Shown here piece by piece: positions 17,407-26,053 of a DNA stretch of 57,475 bases. Position 1 is the stretch's first letter; every line of letters begins with the position of its first letter. The stretch covers positions 1 to 57,475 of the forward strand of contig FMTG01000015.1 in assembly GCA_900099715.1 (NCBI GenBank). Direction: 5' to 3'. The notes beneath the pieces were generated by a model, which searched no databases, was not told the origin of the DNA, and worked only from the letters and a program-made list of their open reading frames with translations. Made by a program: the position numbers and the translations under genes. This DNA is from Ruminococcaceae bacterium YRB3002 (GTDB taxonomy: Bacteria; Bacillota; Clostridia; Saccharofermentanales; Saccharofermentanaceae).

Positions 17407-17489
17407 CCGGGTTATCCTTACAATATTTTGACTTTTAATTATTATAAAACAAGAATAGAATATGAGAAGTCACAAAGAGGTGCATAAAT

Positions 17490-18437
17490 ATGAATGATTG
17501 TCTGGTCTATTTTTTTACGGGATTCCTTGACAGCGGCAAGACTTCGGTCATCTGTTCATGGATCGGCGGAGAGAACTTTAAGGGTAAGAAGATAGTCGTT
17601 GTCGCCACGGAAGAGGGCGAGGAAGAGTATATCCAGGAGAATTACGAAGGGGCTGATCCGGTCATCATCAGCTGTGAGACAACTGATGTAGATAAGTCCA
17701 TGACTTTCGAGATAGAGAAGAAGTACAAGCCGGACGTGATCTTCATCGAGTGGAACGGTTCAGTATCCCCGTCGGAGTTCTTTGATAAGGTTGACGTGCC
17801 GAGAAGGTGGGCGCTGGCGGCGGCCATCGTCGTTGTTGATGCATCCACATACGGTGTCTATTTTAAGAATATGCAGACCATGTTTGCAGATTACTACAGA
17901 TACAGCGATACGGTTATCTTCAACCGTGTTGATCCCAACCGCGACAATATTCCTAAGCTCCGCGGTTCCGTTAAGAGCGTCAATCCTGCCATGAGCATCA
18001 ATTTCCTGAGTGTTGACAACAGGATAATCAACATCGCGGATCATCTTCCCTACGATCTCAGCAAGGATCCCATCGATGTTCCCGCCGAGGAGTTTGGCCT
18101 GTTCTACACAGACGCGCTGGACAACGTGAAGAGATATAACGGCAAGCGCGTGACCCTGATCGGCGAGGCTGAGATACTGAGGGAGTTCAGGGGGAAGGCT
18201 TTCGTGCTGCAGAGACAGGCATATACGTGCTGCGCAGCCGACATGGGCGTCATGGGGATACTGTGCATGAAGGACATCACGTCGAACTTCCCCAAGGGAC
18301 AGTGGCTGAAGGTGACCGGCAGGATCAGGTATTTTGAGGACGAGCAGAACGGCCAGAAGATGGCTGTTCCGTGCCTGGAGGTCGAGGATTATGCCGTGAC
18401 ATCCAAGCCGGAGAACGATGTAATATATTTTAACTAA
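17490..18437 (+). CDS. CobW-type GTPase fused to a YcgQ-like (TIGR03943/DUF1980) domain
   Basis: A 315-residue two-domain protein. Residues 1-200 are a G3E (CobW/YeiR) GTPase with Walker A GFLDSGKTS at 11-19. A metal-chaperone CxCC motif is absent: the matching region reads ISCETTDVDKS. Residues of about 205-315 resemble the C-terminal domain of YcgQ-family membrane-associated proteins: YNGKRVTLIGEAEI, then VLQRQAYTCCAADMGVMGIL, WLKVTGRI and PCLEVEDY. YcgQ proteins normally pair with a YcgR permease and are linked to CobW GTPases in metal homeostasis. Here the domain is fused to the GTPase and has no membrane segment. Fifteen bases separate it from the next, His-rich GTPase gene. GAGGTG precedes the start. 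Confidence 0.75.
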   Translation: MNDCLVYFFTGFLDSGKTSVICSWIGGENFKGKKIVVVATEEGEEEYIQENYEGADPVIISCETTDVDKSMTFEIEKKYKPDVIFIEWNGSVSPSEFFDKVDVPRRWALAAAIVVVDASTYGVYFKNMQTMFADYYRYSDTVIFNRVDPNRDNIPKLRGSVKSVNPAMSINFLSVDNRIINIADHLPYDLSKDPIDVPAEEFGLFYTDALDNVKRYNGKRVTLIGEAEILREFRGKAFVLQRQAYTCCAADMGVMGILCMKDITSNFPKGQWLKVTGRIRYFEDEQNGQKMAVPCLEVEDYAVTSKPENDVIYFN

Positions 18438-18451
18438 AAGAGGTGATAATA

Positions 18452-19504
18452 ATGGCAACAAAGGTAGATGTTTTCTCGGGGTTCCTGGGTGCGGGCAAGA
18501 CAACGCTCATCAAGAAGCTCATCGCGGACGGTTACAACAACCAGAAGATCGTTCTGATCGAGAACGAGTTCGGCGATATAGGAATTGACGGAGGCTTCCT
18601 GAAGGAGGCCGGCATAGAGATCACGGAGATGAACTCCGGATGTATCTGCTGTTCACTGGTGGGAGACTTCGGTACGGCGCTGAAGCAGGTCATCGACCAG
18701 TATCATCCCGACAGGATCCTTATCGAACCCTCGGGCGTAGGCAAGCTCTCTGACGTGGTAGCTGCCATCGAGCGCGTGGAGGGCTGCGAGGTATGCGGTA
18801 CCGTTACGGTTATTGACGCATCCAAGTGCAAGGTATATCTCAGAAACTTTGCCGAGTTCTATGAGAACCAGATCAAGTATGCAGGCACCATCATCCTGTC
18901 GAGAACAGGCAATATCGCCCAGGAGAAGCTGGATAAGGCTGTGGAACTCATCCGTGGCGTCAACGATCATTCGCAGATCATCACCACTCCCTGGGAGCAG
19001 CTGTCAGGCGTACAGATCATCCAGGCTATCGAGTCTCCTGTATCAGCCGAGGATATGGCTGCAGCTCTTCTCGAGGCTGAGGAGCACGAACATCATCACC
19101 ATCATCATGATCACGAGCACGAGGATCATGATCATGAGCATGAAGAGCATGAGCATCATCATGAGCACGAGCACGGCGAAGGGTGCACATGCGGCTGCCA
19201 CGATCACGACCATCACCATCATCACGCCGACGAGGTCTTCGACAGCATCGGCTTCGAGACATCCCGCAAGTTCACTAAGGAACACATCAGTGATGCTCTC
19301 GGAAAGCTCGACGACAATGTGACATACGGACAGATCCTCAGAGCCAAGGGTATCGTTCAGGGTGAGGACGGCAACTGGATCCACTTCGACTATGTACCCG
19401 GCGAGGCCGAGGTCAGAGACGGTGCTTCCGATGTAACCGGCAAGCTCTGCGTCATCGGTGCAAGCGTCAACAAGGATAAGATCAAGGAACTCTTCGGACT
19501 CTGA
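18452..19504 (+). CDS. His-rich G3E-family GTPase (CobW/YjiA/ZNG1-like metallochaperone)
   Basis: A 350-residue GTPase of the metal-insertion group. Walker A is GFLGAGKT (10-17), the metal-binding CxCC is NSGCICCSL (Cys64, 66, 67), and EPSGVGKL is the switch region. Residues of about 203-262 form a loop packed with His, Asp and Glu plus a GEGCTCGCHDHDHH segment, a likely zinc or other transition-metal store. The CobW C-terminal domain follows (FETSRKFTKEHISDAL). The ATG at 18452 is chosen over a GTG at 18443 because AGAGGTGA overlaps that GTG and lies about six bases before the ATG. It forms an operon with the preceding GTPase and probably acts with it in metal delivery. Confidence 0.85.
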   Translation: MATKVDVFSGFLGAGKTTLIKKLIADGYNNQKIVLIENEFGDIGIDGGFLKEAGIEITEMNSGCICCSLVGDFGTALKQVIDQYHPDRILIEPSGVGKLSDVVAAIERVEGCEVCGTVTVIDASKCKVYLRNFAEFYENQIKYAGTIILSRTGNIAQEKLDKAVELIRGVNDHSQIITTPWEQLSGVQIIQAIESPVSAEDMAAALLEAEEHEHHHHHHDHEHEDHDHEHEEHEHHHEHEHGEGCTCGCHDHDHHHHHADEVFDSIGFETSRKFTKEHISDALGKLDDNVTYGQILRAKGIVQGEDGNWIHFDYVPGEAEVRDGASDVTGKLCVIGASVNKDKIKELFGL

Positions 19505-19510
19505 TATAAT
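19502..19510 (+). promoter_or_regulatory. Extended -10 promoter giving a leaderless trkA mRNA
   Basis: TGATATAAT is an extended -10 box (TG-N-TATAAT). Its last base is seven bases before the ATG at 19517, exactly where transcription normally starts, and no ribosome site exists. A -35 match is poor, as expected for extended -10 promoters. Confidence 0.55.
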
Positions 19511-19516
19511 ATGCAT

Positions 19517-20899
19517 ATGGCAAGGATTTCAAACAGAAACGGTCTCAAGATCATTATCGTCGGTGCAGGCAAGATCGCCCGCACCATCGTATCGCAGCTG
19601 GTTGACGAGGGACATGACGTTACCATCATCGACATCAACGGCTCAGTCGTGGAGGAATTCACCCAGTCCTACGACTGTATGGGCGTGGCCGGCAACGGCG
19701 CCACTTATGCCACTTTGAAGGAAGCGGGCATCGAGACTGCCGATCTTTTTATCGCAGTCACCGCATCAGATGAGCTGAACCTCCTCTGCTGCACCATCGC
19801 CAAACAGTTTGGCGAGGCGGCAACCATAGCAAGGGTAAGGAATCCCGAATACAGCCGCGAGGTTGGTTATCTCAGGGACAAGCTGGGTCTTGCCATGATC
19901 ATCAACCCGGAACTGGAGGCGTCCAAGGAGATCGCCAGGATCCTGTTCCTTCCTACGGCGCTGGAGATCAACTCTTTCGCGCACGGGCATGCCGAACTTA
20001 TTAAGATCAGGCTTCCCGAGGGCAATATGCTTGACGGCAAATCCATCGCATATCTGGGCAAGAATGTCACCAACGACATCCTCATCTGCGCAGTGGAGCG
20101 CGAAGGTAATATCGTGATCCCGCACGGCGATTTCGTGCTGCAGTCGGGGGATATAATCTCTTTTGCCGCCACGCGCAAGTCCTGCCTGTCCTTCCTCAAG
20201 CTCATCGGCTTCAACACGAGGGGCGTCAGGGACACCATGATCGTCGGCGGAGGCATCGCATGCTACTATCTGGCCGACCAGCTCCTGCGCTCGGGCATTG
20301 ACGTAAAGATAATCGAGAGCGATTTCGCGAGGTGTGAAGAACTGTCCGAGATCCTGCCCAAGGCGACGATCATCAACGGAGACGCTACCGACAAGGAGCT
20401 CCTGATGGAGGCCGGGATACATAATGCGCAGTCTTTCGTGCCGCTCACGGGCATCGATGAGGAGAATATCATCCTCTCCCTTTTTGCCGAGGAGGTATCC
20501 AACGCGAAAGTAGTAACCAAGATCACCAGGATCACCTTCTCAGAGGTTATAAGCAAGCTCAACCTCGGTAGCGTTGTGTACCCCAAGAACATCACCTCCG
20601 AGACGATCCTCACGTACGTAAGGGCAAAGCAGGCCACCATCGGCAGCAATATCGAGACACTGTACCAGCTCTTCGATTCACGCGCCGAAGCCCTGGAATT
20701 CAGCATCCACGAGGGTTCTGCCATCATCGGAGTGCCTCTTAAGGACCTTAAGCTCAAGAAGGACGTGCTTATCGGATTCATTTACCACAAAGACACTGTC
20801 ATCATCCCTTCCGGTAATGACATCATCCAGGAAGGCGATTCAGTGCTTATCGTTACAACTCATCACGGCTTTACGGAGATAGGAGACGTTCTGCAGTGA
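19517..20899 (+). CDS. trkA: Potassium uptake regulator TrkA
   Basis: A 460-residue cytoplasmic gating subunit of a Trk/Ktr potassium channel with two RCK units in tandem. Each has a Rossmann NAD-binding domain (KIIIVGAGKIARTIV near residue 11 and MIVGGGIACYYLADQLL near residue 232) and a TrkA-C domain (for example EGNMLDGKSIAYLG and EGSAIIGVPLKDL). The acidic residue ending the second strand is visible in VTIIDING and VKIIESD. An alternative ATG six bases upstream (19511) lies directly against the -10 box, so 19517 is preferred. The next gene, trkH, overlaps its stop by four bases. Confidence 0.94.
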   Translation: MARISNRNGLKIIIVGAGKIARTIVSQLVDEGHDVTIIDINGSVVEEFTQSYDCMGVAGNGATYATLKEAGIETADLFIAVTASDELNLLCCTIAKQFGEAATIARVRNPEYSREVGYLRDKLGLAMIINPELEASKEIARILFLPTALEINSFAHGHAELIKIRLPEGNMLDGKSIAYLGKNVTNDILICAVEREGNIVIPHGDFVLQSGDIISFAATRKSCLSFLKLIGFNTRGVRDTMIVGGGIACYYLADQLLRSGIDVKIIESDFARCEELSEILPKATIINGDATDKELLMEAGIHNAQSFVPLTGIDEENIILSLFAEEVSNAKVVTKITRITFSEVISKLNLGSVVYPKNITSETILTYVRAKQATIGSNIETLYQLFDSRAEALEFSIHEGSAIIGVPLKDLKLKKDVLIGFIYHKDTVIIPSGNDIIQEGDSVLIVTTHHGFTEIGDVLQ

Positions 20900-22380
20900 A
20901 CATATCAATGATCAGATATATCCTCGGTAAGGTAACTTTCATCGTAGGATTCATAATGCTCATCCCATGCATCTGTGCCGCATGGTACAGGGAGACGGAA
21001 GGCATCGTATATCTGATCACGGCGACATCCCTCATACTCCTGGGTTTTCTCGTCGCCCTCAAAAAACCGGCGGACATGACAATCTACCTCAAGGAAGGCC
21101 TTGTTGCCACTTCCCTGTCCTGGATATTCATGAGTATATTCGGCGCTCTCCCGCTGGTATTCACAGGAGAGATCCCGAGCTTTATCGACGCACTCTTTGA
21201 GTCAGTGTCCGGCTTTACCACGACAGGCGCCAGCATCCTTACCGATGTTGAGGCCGTATCACACACATCGCTCATGTGGCGTTCCACCACCCACCTTATC
21301 GGCGGTATGGGCGTCCTCGTATTCCTGCTGGCCGTCATCCCCACAAAGGGCGGCTCCCAGGTCAACCTCATGAAAGCAGAATCCCCTGGACCAACAGTAG
21401 GCAAGCTCGTCCCCAAGCTCAGGCAGACAGCGAAGATCCTGTATCTCATCTACATCGGTCTCGTAGTGCTGGAGGCAGTATTCCTTCTCTTCGGCGGATA
21501 TACTGTTTTTGAAGCGGTCAACACGGCGTTCGCTACAGCCGGCACCGGCGGATTCGGATTCAGAAATGACAGTATCGGAAGCTTCTCGATGTACGGCAAA
21601 TGGGTCGTGGCGGTCTTCATGCTGCTGTTCGGAGTGAACTTCAACTTCTATTATTTCATGATAATGAGACAGTTCCGCAAGGGCTTCGACATGAGCGAGG
21701 TCAGGGTCTATCTCAGCATCATTCTCGTCAGCACCATCATGGTGGCCATCAGTATAAGAGGCCTTTACGATTCTTTGGGAGTTACGATTACCGATGCTTT
21801 CTTCCAGGTGCTCACCGTCATGACCACCACAGGTTTCTCCACCACTGACTTTGACCTGTGGCCCACCACAGCCAAGATCATCATGTTCCTTCTCATGTTC
21901 TGCGGTGCCTGCGCCGGCTCAACAGGCGGCGGCGTCAAGGTGTCACGTCTCATGATCCTGTTCAAGACCCTTAAGAAAGAGCTGAACTCCCTTCTTCACC
22001 CCAAGAACATCAAGAAGATCCAGTCCGACGGCAAATCCATCGACCACGATACAGTCCGCTCGGTAAACGTTTTCTTCGTTGCATACACGGTGATATTCGT
22101 CATATCCATGATCATTATCTCCTTCGAGAATTACGACTTCACGACGACGGTCACGTCCGTCACGGCCACCATCAACAACATCGGCCCGGGCTTCAGCGCC
22201 GTCGGCCCCGCATGCAACTTCAGTGCATTCAGCGCCATGTCCAAACTGGTATTCATCTTTGACATGCTGGCAGGCCGACTCGAGGTATTCCCTATGCTGA
22301 TACTGTTCCATCCCATGCTGTACAAGCACATCTTCGCCTCTGCGAAAACAGACTACATAGAACCCCTTTCCAGGAAATAA
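20896..22380 (+). CDS. trkH: TrkH/KtrB-family potassium channel subunit
   Basis: A 494-residue membrane protein forming the K+-conducting pore controlled by TrkA. Four M1-P-M2 repeats are present, each with a selectivity loop: GFTTTGAS, TAGTGGFGF, TTTGFSTTD and NNIGPGFS. GGMGVLVFLLAVIP is the usual second block, and the NLMKAESPGP segment also fits the TrkH family. The first codon is GTG, overlapping the trkA stop (GTGA), with AGGAG ten bases upstream. The tail ends FHPMLYKHIF and a short Arg/Lys end. A membrane protein of the YczE type follows after 13 bases. Confidence 0.94.
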   Translation: MNISMIRYILGKVTFIVGFIMLIPCICAAWYRETEGIVYLITATSLILLGFLVALKKPADMTIYLKEGLVATSLSWIFMSIFGALPLVFTGEIPSFIDALFESVSGFTTTGASILTDVEAVSHTSLMWRSTTHLIGGMGVLVFLLAVIPTKGGSQVNLMKAESPGPTVGKLVPKLRQTAKILYLIYIGLVVLEAVFLLFGGYTVFEAVNTAFATAGTGGFGFRNDSIGSFSMYGKWVVAVFMLLFGVNFNFYYFMIMRQFRKGFDMSEVRVYLSIILVSTIMVAISIRGLYDSLGVTITDAFFQVLTVMTTTGFSTTDFDLWPTTAKIIMFLLMFCGACAGSTGGGVKVSRLMILFKTLKKELNSLLHPKNIKKIQSDGKSIDHDTVRSVNVFFVAYTVIFVISMIIISFENYDFTTTVTSVTATINNIGPGFSAVGPACNFSAFSAMSKLVFIFDMLAGRLEVFPMLILFHPMLYKHIFASAKTDYIEPLSRK

Positions 22381-22393
22381 GAGACCTTTCAAA

Positions 22394-23041
22394 TTGACAA
22401 AGAAGATCAAGTTCCCGCCGTTGAGCGATACGCTGCTCGCCATTGCCGGAGCCGCCCTCTGCGGATTCGGGTGCGGCCTTGTGAACTACGCCTCCCTCGG
22501 CATGGACTCCATCGGTATCTTCTACGACGGCATCCGCAACATCCTGAACCTGTCGTCTGACCAGATTGGAACGGCTTCGTATATCGTGTGTTTTATACTG
22601 CTCGTGTTCCTGTTCTTTGCCGGGCGCCGGTATGTCAGCTTCGGAACTGTTATCTATATACTGTTCTACGGCGCCTGCGCCAACGCCGGCACTATGCTGA
22701 TGGAATACCTGGGTCAGCTTACCGGACTTGGTGATGTTATATGGGTTCGCGCTGTTCTTGCGTCGCTGGGGATCCTGATGCTGTGGATCGGCATCGGCAT
22801 CTACGTGGCTATCGACATCGGCGTCGATGCCTTTACCGGAATTGTCCTGTGGCTGACCGACGTGACACACAAAAAGATGGAATCGGTAAAGATCGTATTC
22901 GATCTGGTGCTGACAGTTATCGGGCTCCTCCTCGGCGGCCGGATCGGCGTGTTTACCGTTATCACGATCTTTATCGGCGGTCCCTGCATCTCGTTCTTCA
23001 CCCGAAAAGTGCAGGGGTGGTATTTTAAGAAGAAACGATAA
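22394..23041 (+). CDS. YczE/YitT-like membrane protein
   Basis: A 215-residue integral membrane protein with five to six hydrophobic segments. GAALCGFGCGLVNYASLGMD near the N-terminus and ILMLWIGIGIYVAIDIGVDA later are the hallmark blocks of the YczE family, whose members have no assigned transport substrate. The start is a TTG at 22394, 13 bases past trkH, with only a weak GAGA ribosome site, so translation may depend on coupling to trkH. The charged C-terminus (VQGWYFKKKR) is the usual cytoplasmic end. Its TAA stop is followed at the very next base by a 275-bp MITE-like repeat. Confidence 0.75.
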   Translation: MTKKIKFPPLSDTLLAIAGAALCGFGCGLVNYASLGMDSIGIFYDGIRNILNLSSDQIGTASYIVCFILLVFLFFAGRRYVSFGTVIYILFYGACANAGTMLMEYLGQLTGLGDVIWVRAVLASLGILMLWIGIGIYVAIDIGVDAFTGIVLWLTDVTHKKMESVKIVFDLVLTVIGLLLGGRIGVFTVITIFIGGPCISFFTRKVQGWYFKKKR

Positions 23042-23316
23042 AATGTGAAATGGGGACGGTTCTGAAGTGTCACATTATTGCAAAGATCCACTCTATGTTT
23101 TGCTCTATGTAGGTAGTGGAACATAGAGCAAATCATAGAATAACGCTCACAACTCTACCTTTTGCTCTATCTTAACTACCCAAGGTAGAGTAAAACATAG
23201 AGTGATAACGTGGTCAGACCTGTCCCCCTGTCACATGTGAAATCAGGCAAGATGCAGTTCAGTTGTCACATTTTGCCCCAAAATGTGACAACTGAGAACC
23301 GTCCCCATTTCACATT
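23042..23316 (+). mobile_element. 275-bp MITE-like element, copy 1
   Basis: The element begins AATGTGAAATGGGGACGGTT and ends with its inverted complement. Each end is a unit of about 35 bases that is itself bounded by AATGTGA/TCACATT. The middle, about 205 bases, holds nested palindromes (TTTGCTCTATG with CATAGAGCAAA; ACTCTACCTT with AAGGTAGAGT). An inverted copy of exactly the same length lies at 34964-35238 and differs at about seven positions by eye. No reading frame in it looks real and no clear target duplication is visible. It has landed directly after the YczE-like stop codon. Confidence 0.85.
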
Positions 23317-23321
23317 CCGAA

Positions 23322-23448
23322 GCATCAGACACTCACCGAAGGGCGAGCGCTGCCCTTGCGAGCGGACTTACCGCAGGAGCGAAGCGACGAGGACTGAAGC
23401 GAGCAAGTGGTCGCGAGCCCATGAGGACCTGTCCGAAGCATCACACTC
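23322..23448 (-). repeat. Modular hairpin repeat cluster
   Basis: Read on the minus strand, the stretch contains GGGCTCGCGACCACTTG then CTCGCTTC, plus CGCTCGCCCTTCGG and GATGCTTCGGACAGGTCCTC. These are the framing and centre motifs of the repeat family also found after trxB and at 41836-41905. There is no gene here. Confidence 0.6.
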
Positions 23449-23543
23449 CCGAAGCGAGAACGCGTGTTTTGCGCCACAAGTTCCGCAACCGGCGAAGCCG
23501 GTGAGGACCTGTTCGAAGTGCCGCAAAACACGCGTTCGAGCCC
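23449..23543 (-). repeat. Modular hairpin repeat after rlmI
   Basis: On the minus strand: GGGCTCGAACGCGTGTTTTG, centre TTCGAACAGGTCCTC, an inner CCGGCTTCGCCGG stem-loop, then CGCAAAACACGCGTT and CTCGCTTCGGG. Outer and inner stems are well paired. It starts two bases beyond the rlmI stop codon, so it forms the 3' end of that mRNA. Confidence 0.75.
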
Positions 23544-23544
23544 T

Positions 23545-24798
23545 TTATGTTACCTGCACCAGATAAAACTTAAGATAATCCGTCTCCTCGATAGCCATTG
23601 CAACCGGATGATCCGGTGCCGCCCTTCTCTCCTCGATGAGTTTCAGGCTCACACCCGCATCATGTGCCGCTGACAGGAGCATCTTTTTGAAATCTTCGTT
23701 GCGCATAAAATGCGAGCACGAACAGGTCGCCAGATATCCGCCTCTCGGCAGCAGCTTCATGGCCCTGTAGTTGATCTCCTTATAACCCCGTGCCGCATTA
23801 TCCGCTGTCGATCTGCTCTTGGTAAATGCCGGCGGGTCAAGGATGATAAAGTCGTATTTATATTTCACGCCACCATTGGCACCATTGCCACTGCCACCAC
23901 CTGACACCAGCGACGGCAGCAGCTCGAACACATCCGCGCAGATAAAATCCATCCGGCCGTCCAGGTGATTCAGGACCGCATTGTGTGAAGCCATGTCCAC
24001 CGCCGTCCGGGATACATCCACGCAGGTCACATGAAGTGCGCCGCCCATGGCCGCATTCAGCCCGAAAGACCCGGTATGCGTGAAGCAGTCCAACACCGTC
24101 TTGCCCCGGGCGATCTTCGCCACCTGGAGCCTGTTGTATTTCTGGTCGAGAAAGAACCCCGTCTTCTGGCCTTCCGCCACATCAACCGTGTATCTGATGC
24201 CGTTCTCGGTTATATCGGCACGGGGAACCCCGCCGTCGTACCCGGCGGCCCAGCCGCTGTATTGGGGCAGGTCTTCCTTCTGGCGGAGGGGGCTTTCGTT
24301 ACGCTCGTATATGCCGCGGATGGTAATGCCGTCGCGGGCGAGTTCGTCCACAAGAGCTCTGTAGATCACATCCTTCACCTGCTCTGTCCCGTAGGACAGG
24401 ACTTCCGCCGACAGAAGGTCGTCGTAGCGGTCGACTGTCAGTCCCGGAAAGCCGTCGGACTCTCCGTGGATGAGGCGCATGCCGTTCTCGCCGTCGCCCA
24501 TGACCGTTCTTCTGTAGTCGAGCGCGTACCTGACGCGTCTCTGCCAGAACGCCTCCCCGAAAGTCTCGTTCGCATTATTGCCCAGTATCCTCACCCGGAT
24601 CTTGCTGGCCTGGCTGATGAAGCCGGACCCCAGGTACCTGCCGTTCTCCGTCAGCACATCCACAATGCTGCCATTGACGATCTCCGATGCCCCGGACGAG
24701 GTAATCTCGGTATCGTAGACCCAGGGGTGCCCGCGTCTGATGGCGGCCTCGGCCTTTTTTGTAACGGTTACACCCGGGTATTTACGGTCTGTTCTCAT
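23545..24798 (-). CDS. rlmI: Class I rRNA methyltransferase (RlmI-like)
   Basis: A 417-residue enzyme of the RlmI/YccW group, which methylates a cytosine of 23S rRNA using S-adenosylmethionine. Residues 1-80 form the N-terminal PUA RNA-binding domain (RRGHPWVYDTEI, then GSGFISQASKIRVRIL). A linker domain follows (GLTVDRYDDLLSAEVLSYG). The methyltransferase core has motif I VLDCFTHTGSFGLNAAMGG near residue 234, motif IV LDPPAFTKS and motif VI TCSCSHFM. A short Gly/Ser/Asn-rich insert (SGGGSGNGANGG) lies between motifs I and IV. The gene overlaps the end of the shikimate kinase gene by 17 bases and ends against a dispersed hairpin. Confidence 0.9.
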   Translation of the reverse strand: MRTDRKYPGVTVTKKAEAAIRRGHPWVYDTEITSSGASEIVNGSIVDVLTENGRYLGSGFISQASKIRVRILGNNANETFGEAFWQRRVRYALDYRRTVMGDGENGMRLIHGESDGFPGLTVDRYDDLLSAEVLSYGTEQVKDVIYRALVDELARDGITIRGIYERNESPLRQKEDLPQYSGWAAGYDGGVPRADITENGIRYTVDVAEGQKTGFFLDQKYNRLQVAKIARGKTVLDCFTHTGSFGLNAAMGGALHVTCVDVSRTAVDMASHNAVLNHLDGRMDFICADVFELLPSLVSGGGSGNGANGGVKYKYDFIILDPPAFTKSRSTADNAARGYKEINYRAMKLLPRGGYLATCSCSHFMRNEDFKKMLLSAAHDAGVSLKLIEERRAAPDHPVAMAIEETDYLKFYLVQVT

Positions 24799-25318
24799 AT
24801 AATTCCACTTCCCTGATCATCATGTTCACGATGGTCTTGCGGCCCTTGCCGCTCTGGTCCACCCGCACATCTGCGTACTTGTAGTAGAGGGGCTCGCGCC
24901 TGCTGTAGATATCCAGCAGTGCCTGCTCCTTGTCCTCGCCCTCGCCGGGCACTATGCCGCGCGACTCGAAATTCCACAGCCGCTTGCGCAGCAGCGGCAG
25001 GCTGCAGTCCAGAAAGACAACGATCCCCAGCATCTTCAGGTGTTCCATCGCTTTCGGGTACAAGACCACGCTGCCGCCCGTCGATATCACCCTCGGTTCT
25101 GCCGGCGGCTCCATCCCGCAGATAAACTTCTCCTCTTCCCTCGCGAAAGCATCGCTCCCCTTCGCATCGATATATTCCTGCAGGCTCATGCCCAGATGCG
25201 CGACCAGAAGTTCATCCGTATCGACGAATTCCATGCGGCATTCATCGGCCACCATCCGTCCGATGGTGGATTTGCCGGAACCCGGCATACCAATGATAAC
25301 GATAGAGTGTCTGAACAT
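24782..25318 (-). CDS. aroK: Shikimate kinase-like P-loop kinase
   Basis: A 178-residue small-molecule kinase of the shikimate kinase fold, expected to phosphorylate shikimate with ATP in aromatic amino-acid synthesis. Walker A is GMPGSGKSTIG (residues 10-20). The substrate-binding Asp lies in FVDTDELL and the glycine-rich loop is ISTGGSVV, with Ser in place of the third Gly of the usual GGG. R-rich lid segments follow (LLRKRLWNFESRGI). The start at 25318 is chosen because the longer frame upstream runs through a terminator hairpin and a -10 box. It is co-transcribed with rlmI. No other shikimate gene is near, so a related kinase role remains possible. Confidence 0.75.
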   Translation of the reverse strand: MFRHSIVIIGMPGSGKSTIGRMVADECRMEFVDTDELLVAHLGMSLQEYIDAKGSDAFAREEEKFICGMEPPAEPRVISTGGSVVLYPKAMEHLKMLGIVVFLDCSLPLLRKRLWNFESRGIVPGEGEDKEQALLDIYSRREPLYYKYADVRVDQSGKGRKTIVNMMIREVELYENRP

Positions 25319-25356
25319 CTGTGGGCCCTGTTTTCTGCTTTCGCGTTGATGGTTAC

Positions 25357-25397
25357 AGTATAACAAAAATCGCCCCGCAGCAACATACTGCGGGGCG
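25357..25397 (-). terminator. Terminator of the 25431-25970 lipoprotein gene, overlapping the aroK promoter
   Basis: CGCCCCGCAG pairs with CTGCGGGGCG (25371-25397) and is followed on the minus strand by ATTTTTGTT. The extended -10 box TGTTATACT (25357-25365) lies within this T-rich tail and would start the aroK mRNA about 33 bases before its ATG. Confidence 0.8.
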
Positions 25398-25430
25398 CTC
25401 ATGTTGATCCGGTTAAGTCTTCTGATGCGC

Positions 25431-25970
25431 TTACGGCTTCGGATATCCGATGGCGTCGAGGACCGCGTCGATCTTGTCCTTGTCCTTTGTCTTCTGACTG
25501 TTGGCCATAACGATAACTATGGTGTCTTCCTTGTAATAGATGCCGCCGTAGCACTTGCCGTCAACGAAATCCTTGTCGTCGCTGTCGCCGTCAACCAGGA
25601 GATAGCCGCTGTAGCTGCTCTCGCTGATGCCCTTGGAATACTTGCCGTCGAAATCGTCATCGTCCACCGCATCGCCGAAATCATCGTAGATATCCTTGAA
25701 CGCGTCGAAAGCATCATCCTTATCATCAAACTCCATATATGAGTAGAGGCACTTGCCGTCGGAAGCGATGATCTTGCGCTTCAGGTCCGCGCCCTCATAT
25801 GTGGCATCCTTGACCTCTGTGATCTCTTCCTCGTCGATCTTGCCGGCACCTGTGAGGGCCTTCTTGAACTCCTTGTTTGAGATCTGTTCAAAACTTACGC
25901 ATCCTGCAACAGACATAATGATGGCGCCTGTCAGGACCGCCGCAACAACGCCCTTAAATCCTGTCTTCAT
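25431..25970 (-). CDS. Hypothetical lipoprotein, acidic
   Basis: A 179-residue exported protein. MKTGFKGVVAAVLTGAIIMS leads to the lipobox SVAGC (Cys24), so it is probably lipid-anchored outside the membrane. The mature part is strongly acidic, with a run of Asp residues (FGDAVDDDDFDGKYS), and alternates lysine-rich segments near both ends. The pattern 'YSYMEFDDKDDAFDAFKDIY' followed by 'CYGGIYYKEDTIVIVMANSQ' recurs in small clostridial lipoproteins of unknown role. I recognise no catalytic motif. It is a single-gene unit with a strong terminator 35 bases downstream, and GGAAGGTGCG precedes the ATG. Confidence 0.65.
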   Translation of the reverse strand: MKTGFKGVVAAVLTGAIIMSVAGCVSFEQISNKEFKKALTGAGKIDEEEITEVKDATYEGADLKRKIIASDGKCLYSYMEFDDKDDAFDAFKDIYDDFGDAVDDDDFDGKYSKGISESSYSGYLLVDGDSDDKDFVDGKCYGGIYYKEDTIVIVMANSQKTKDKDKIDAVLDAIGYPKP

Positions 25971-26053
25971 ATACGCACCTTCCTTTACACGTGATTACTC
26001 TTATGGAATAATGACCACATGTTTAATTATTGCACAGAGGGTGATATTTTTCA

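Noticed and set aside
18813-19322. 169-codon frame and minus-strand His/Asp-rich frames over the His-rich GTPase
   Set aside because: Shadows of the His/Asp/Glu codon-rich loop of the GTPase.
22394-23041. Treating the YczE-like gene as the third Trk subunit
   Set aside because: No known role of YczE in potassium uptake. Only proximity supports it.
23210-23566. 118-codon plus-strand frame in the 23.2-23.5 kb gap
   Set aside because: It consists of the end of the MITE-like element plus hairpin repeats. It lacks a ribosome site.
25319-25402. 28-codon N-terminal extension of the shikimate kinase
   Set aside because: It runs through a terminator hairpin and a -10 box. The P-loop is at the usual place only with the 25318 start.
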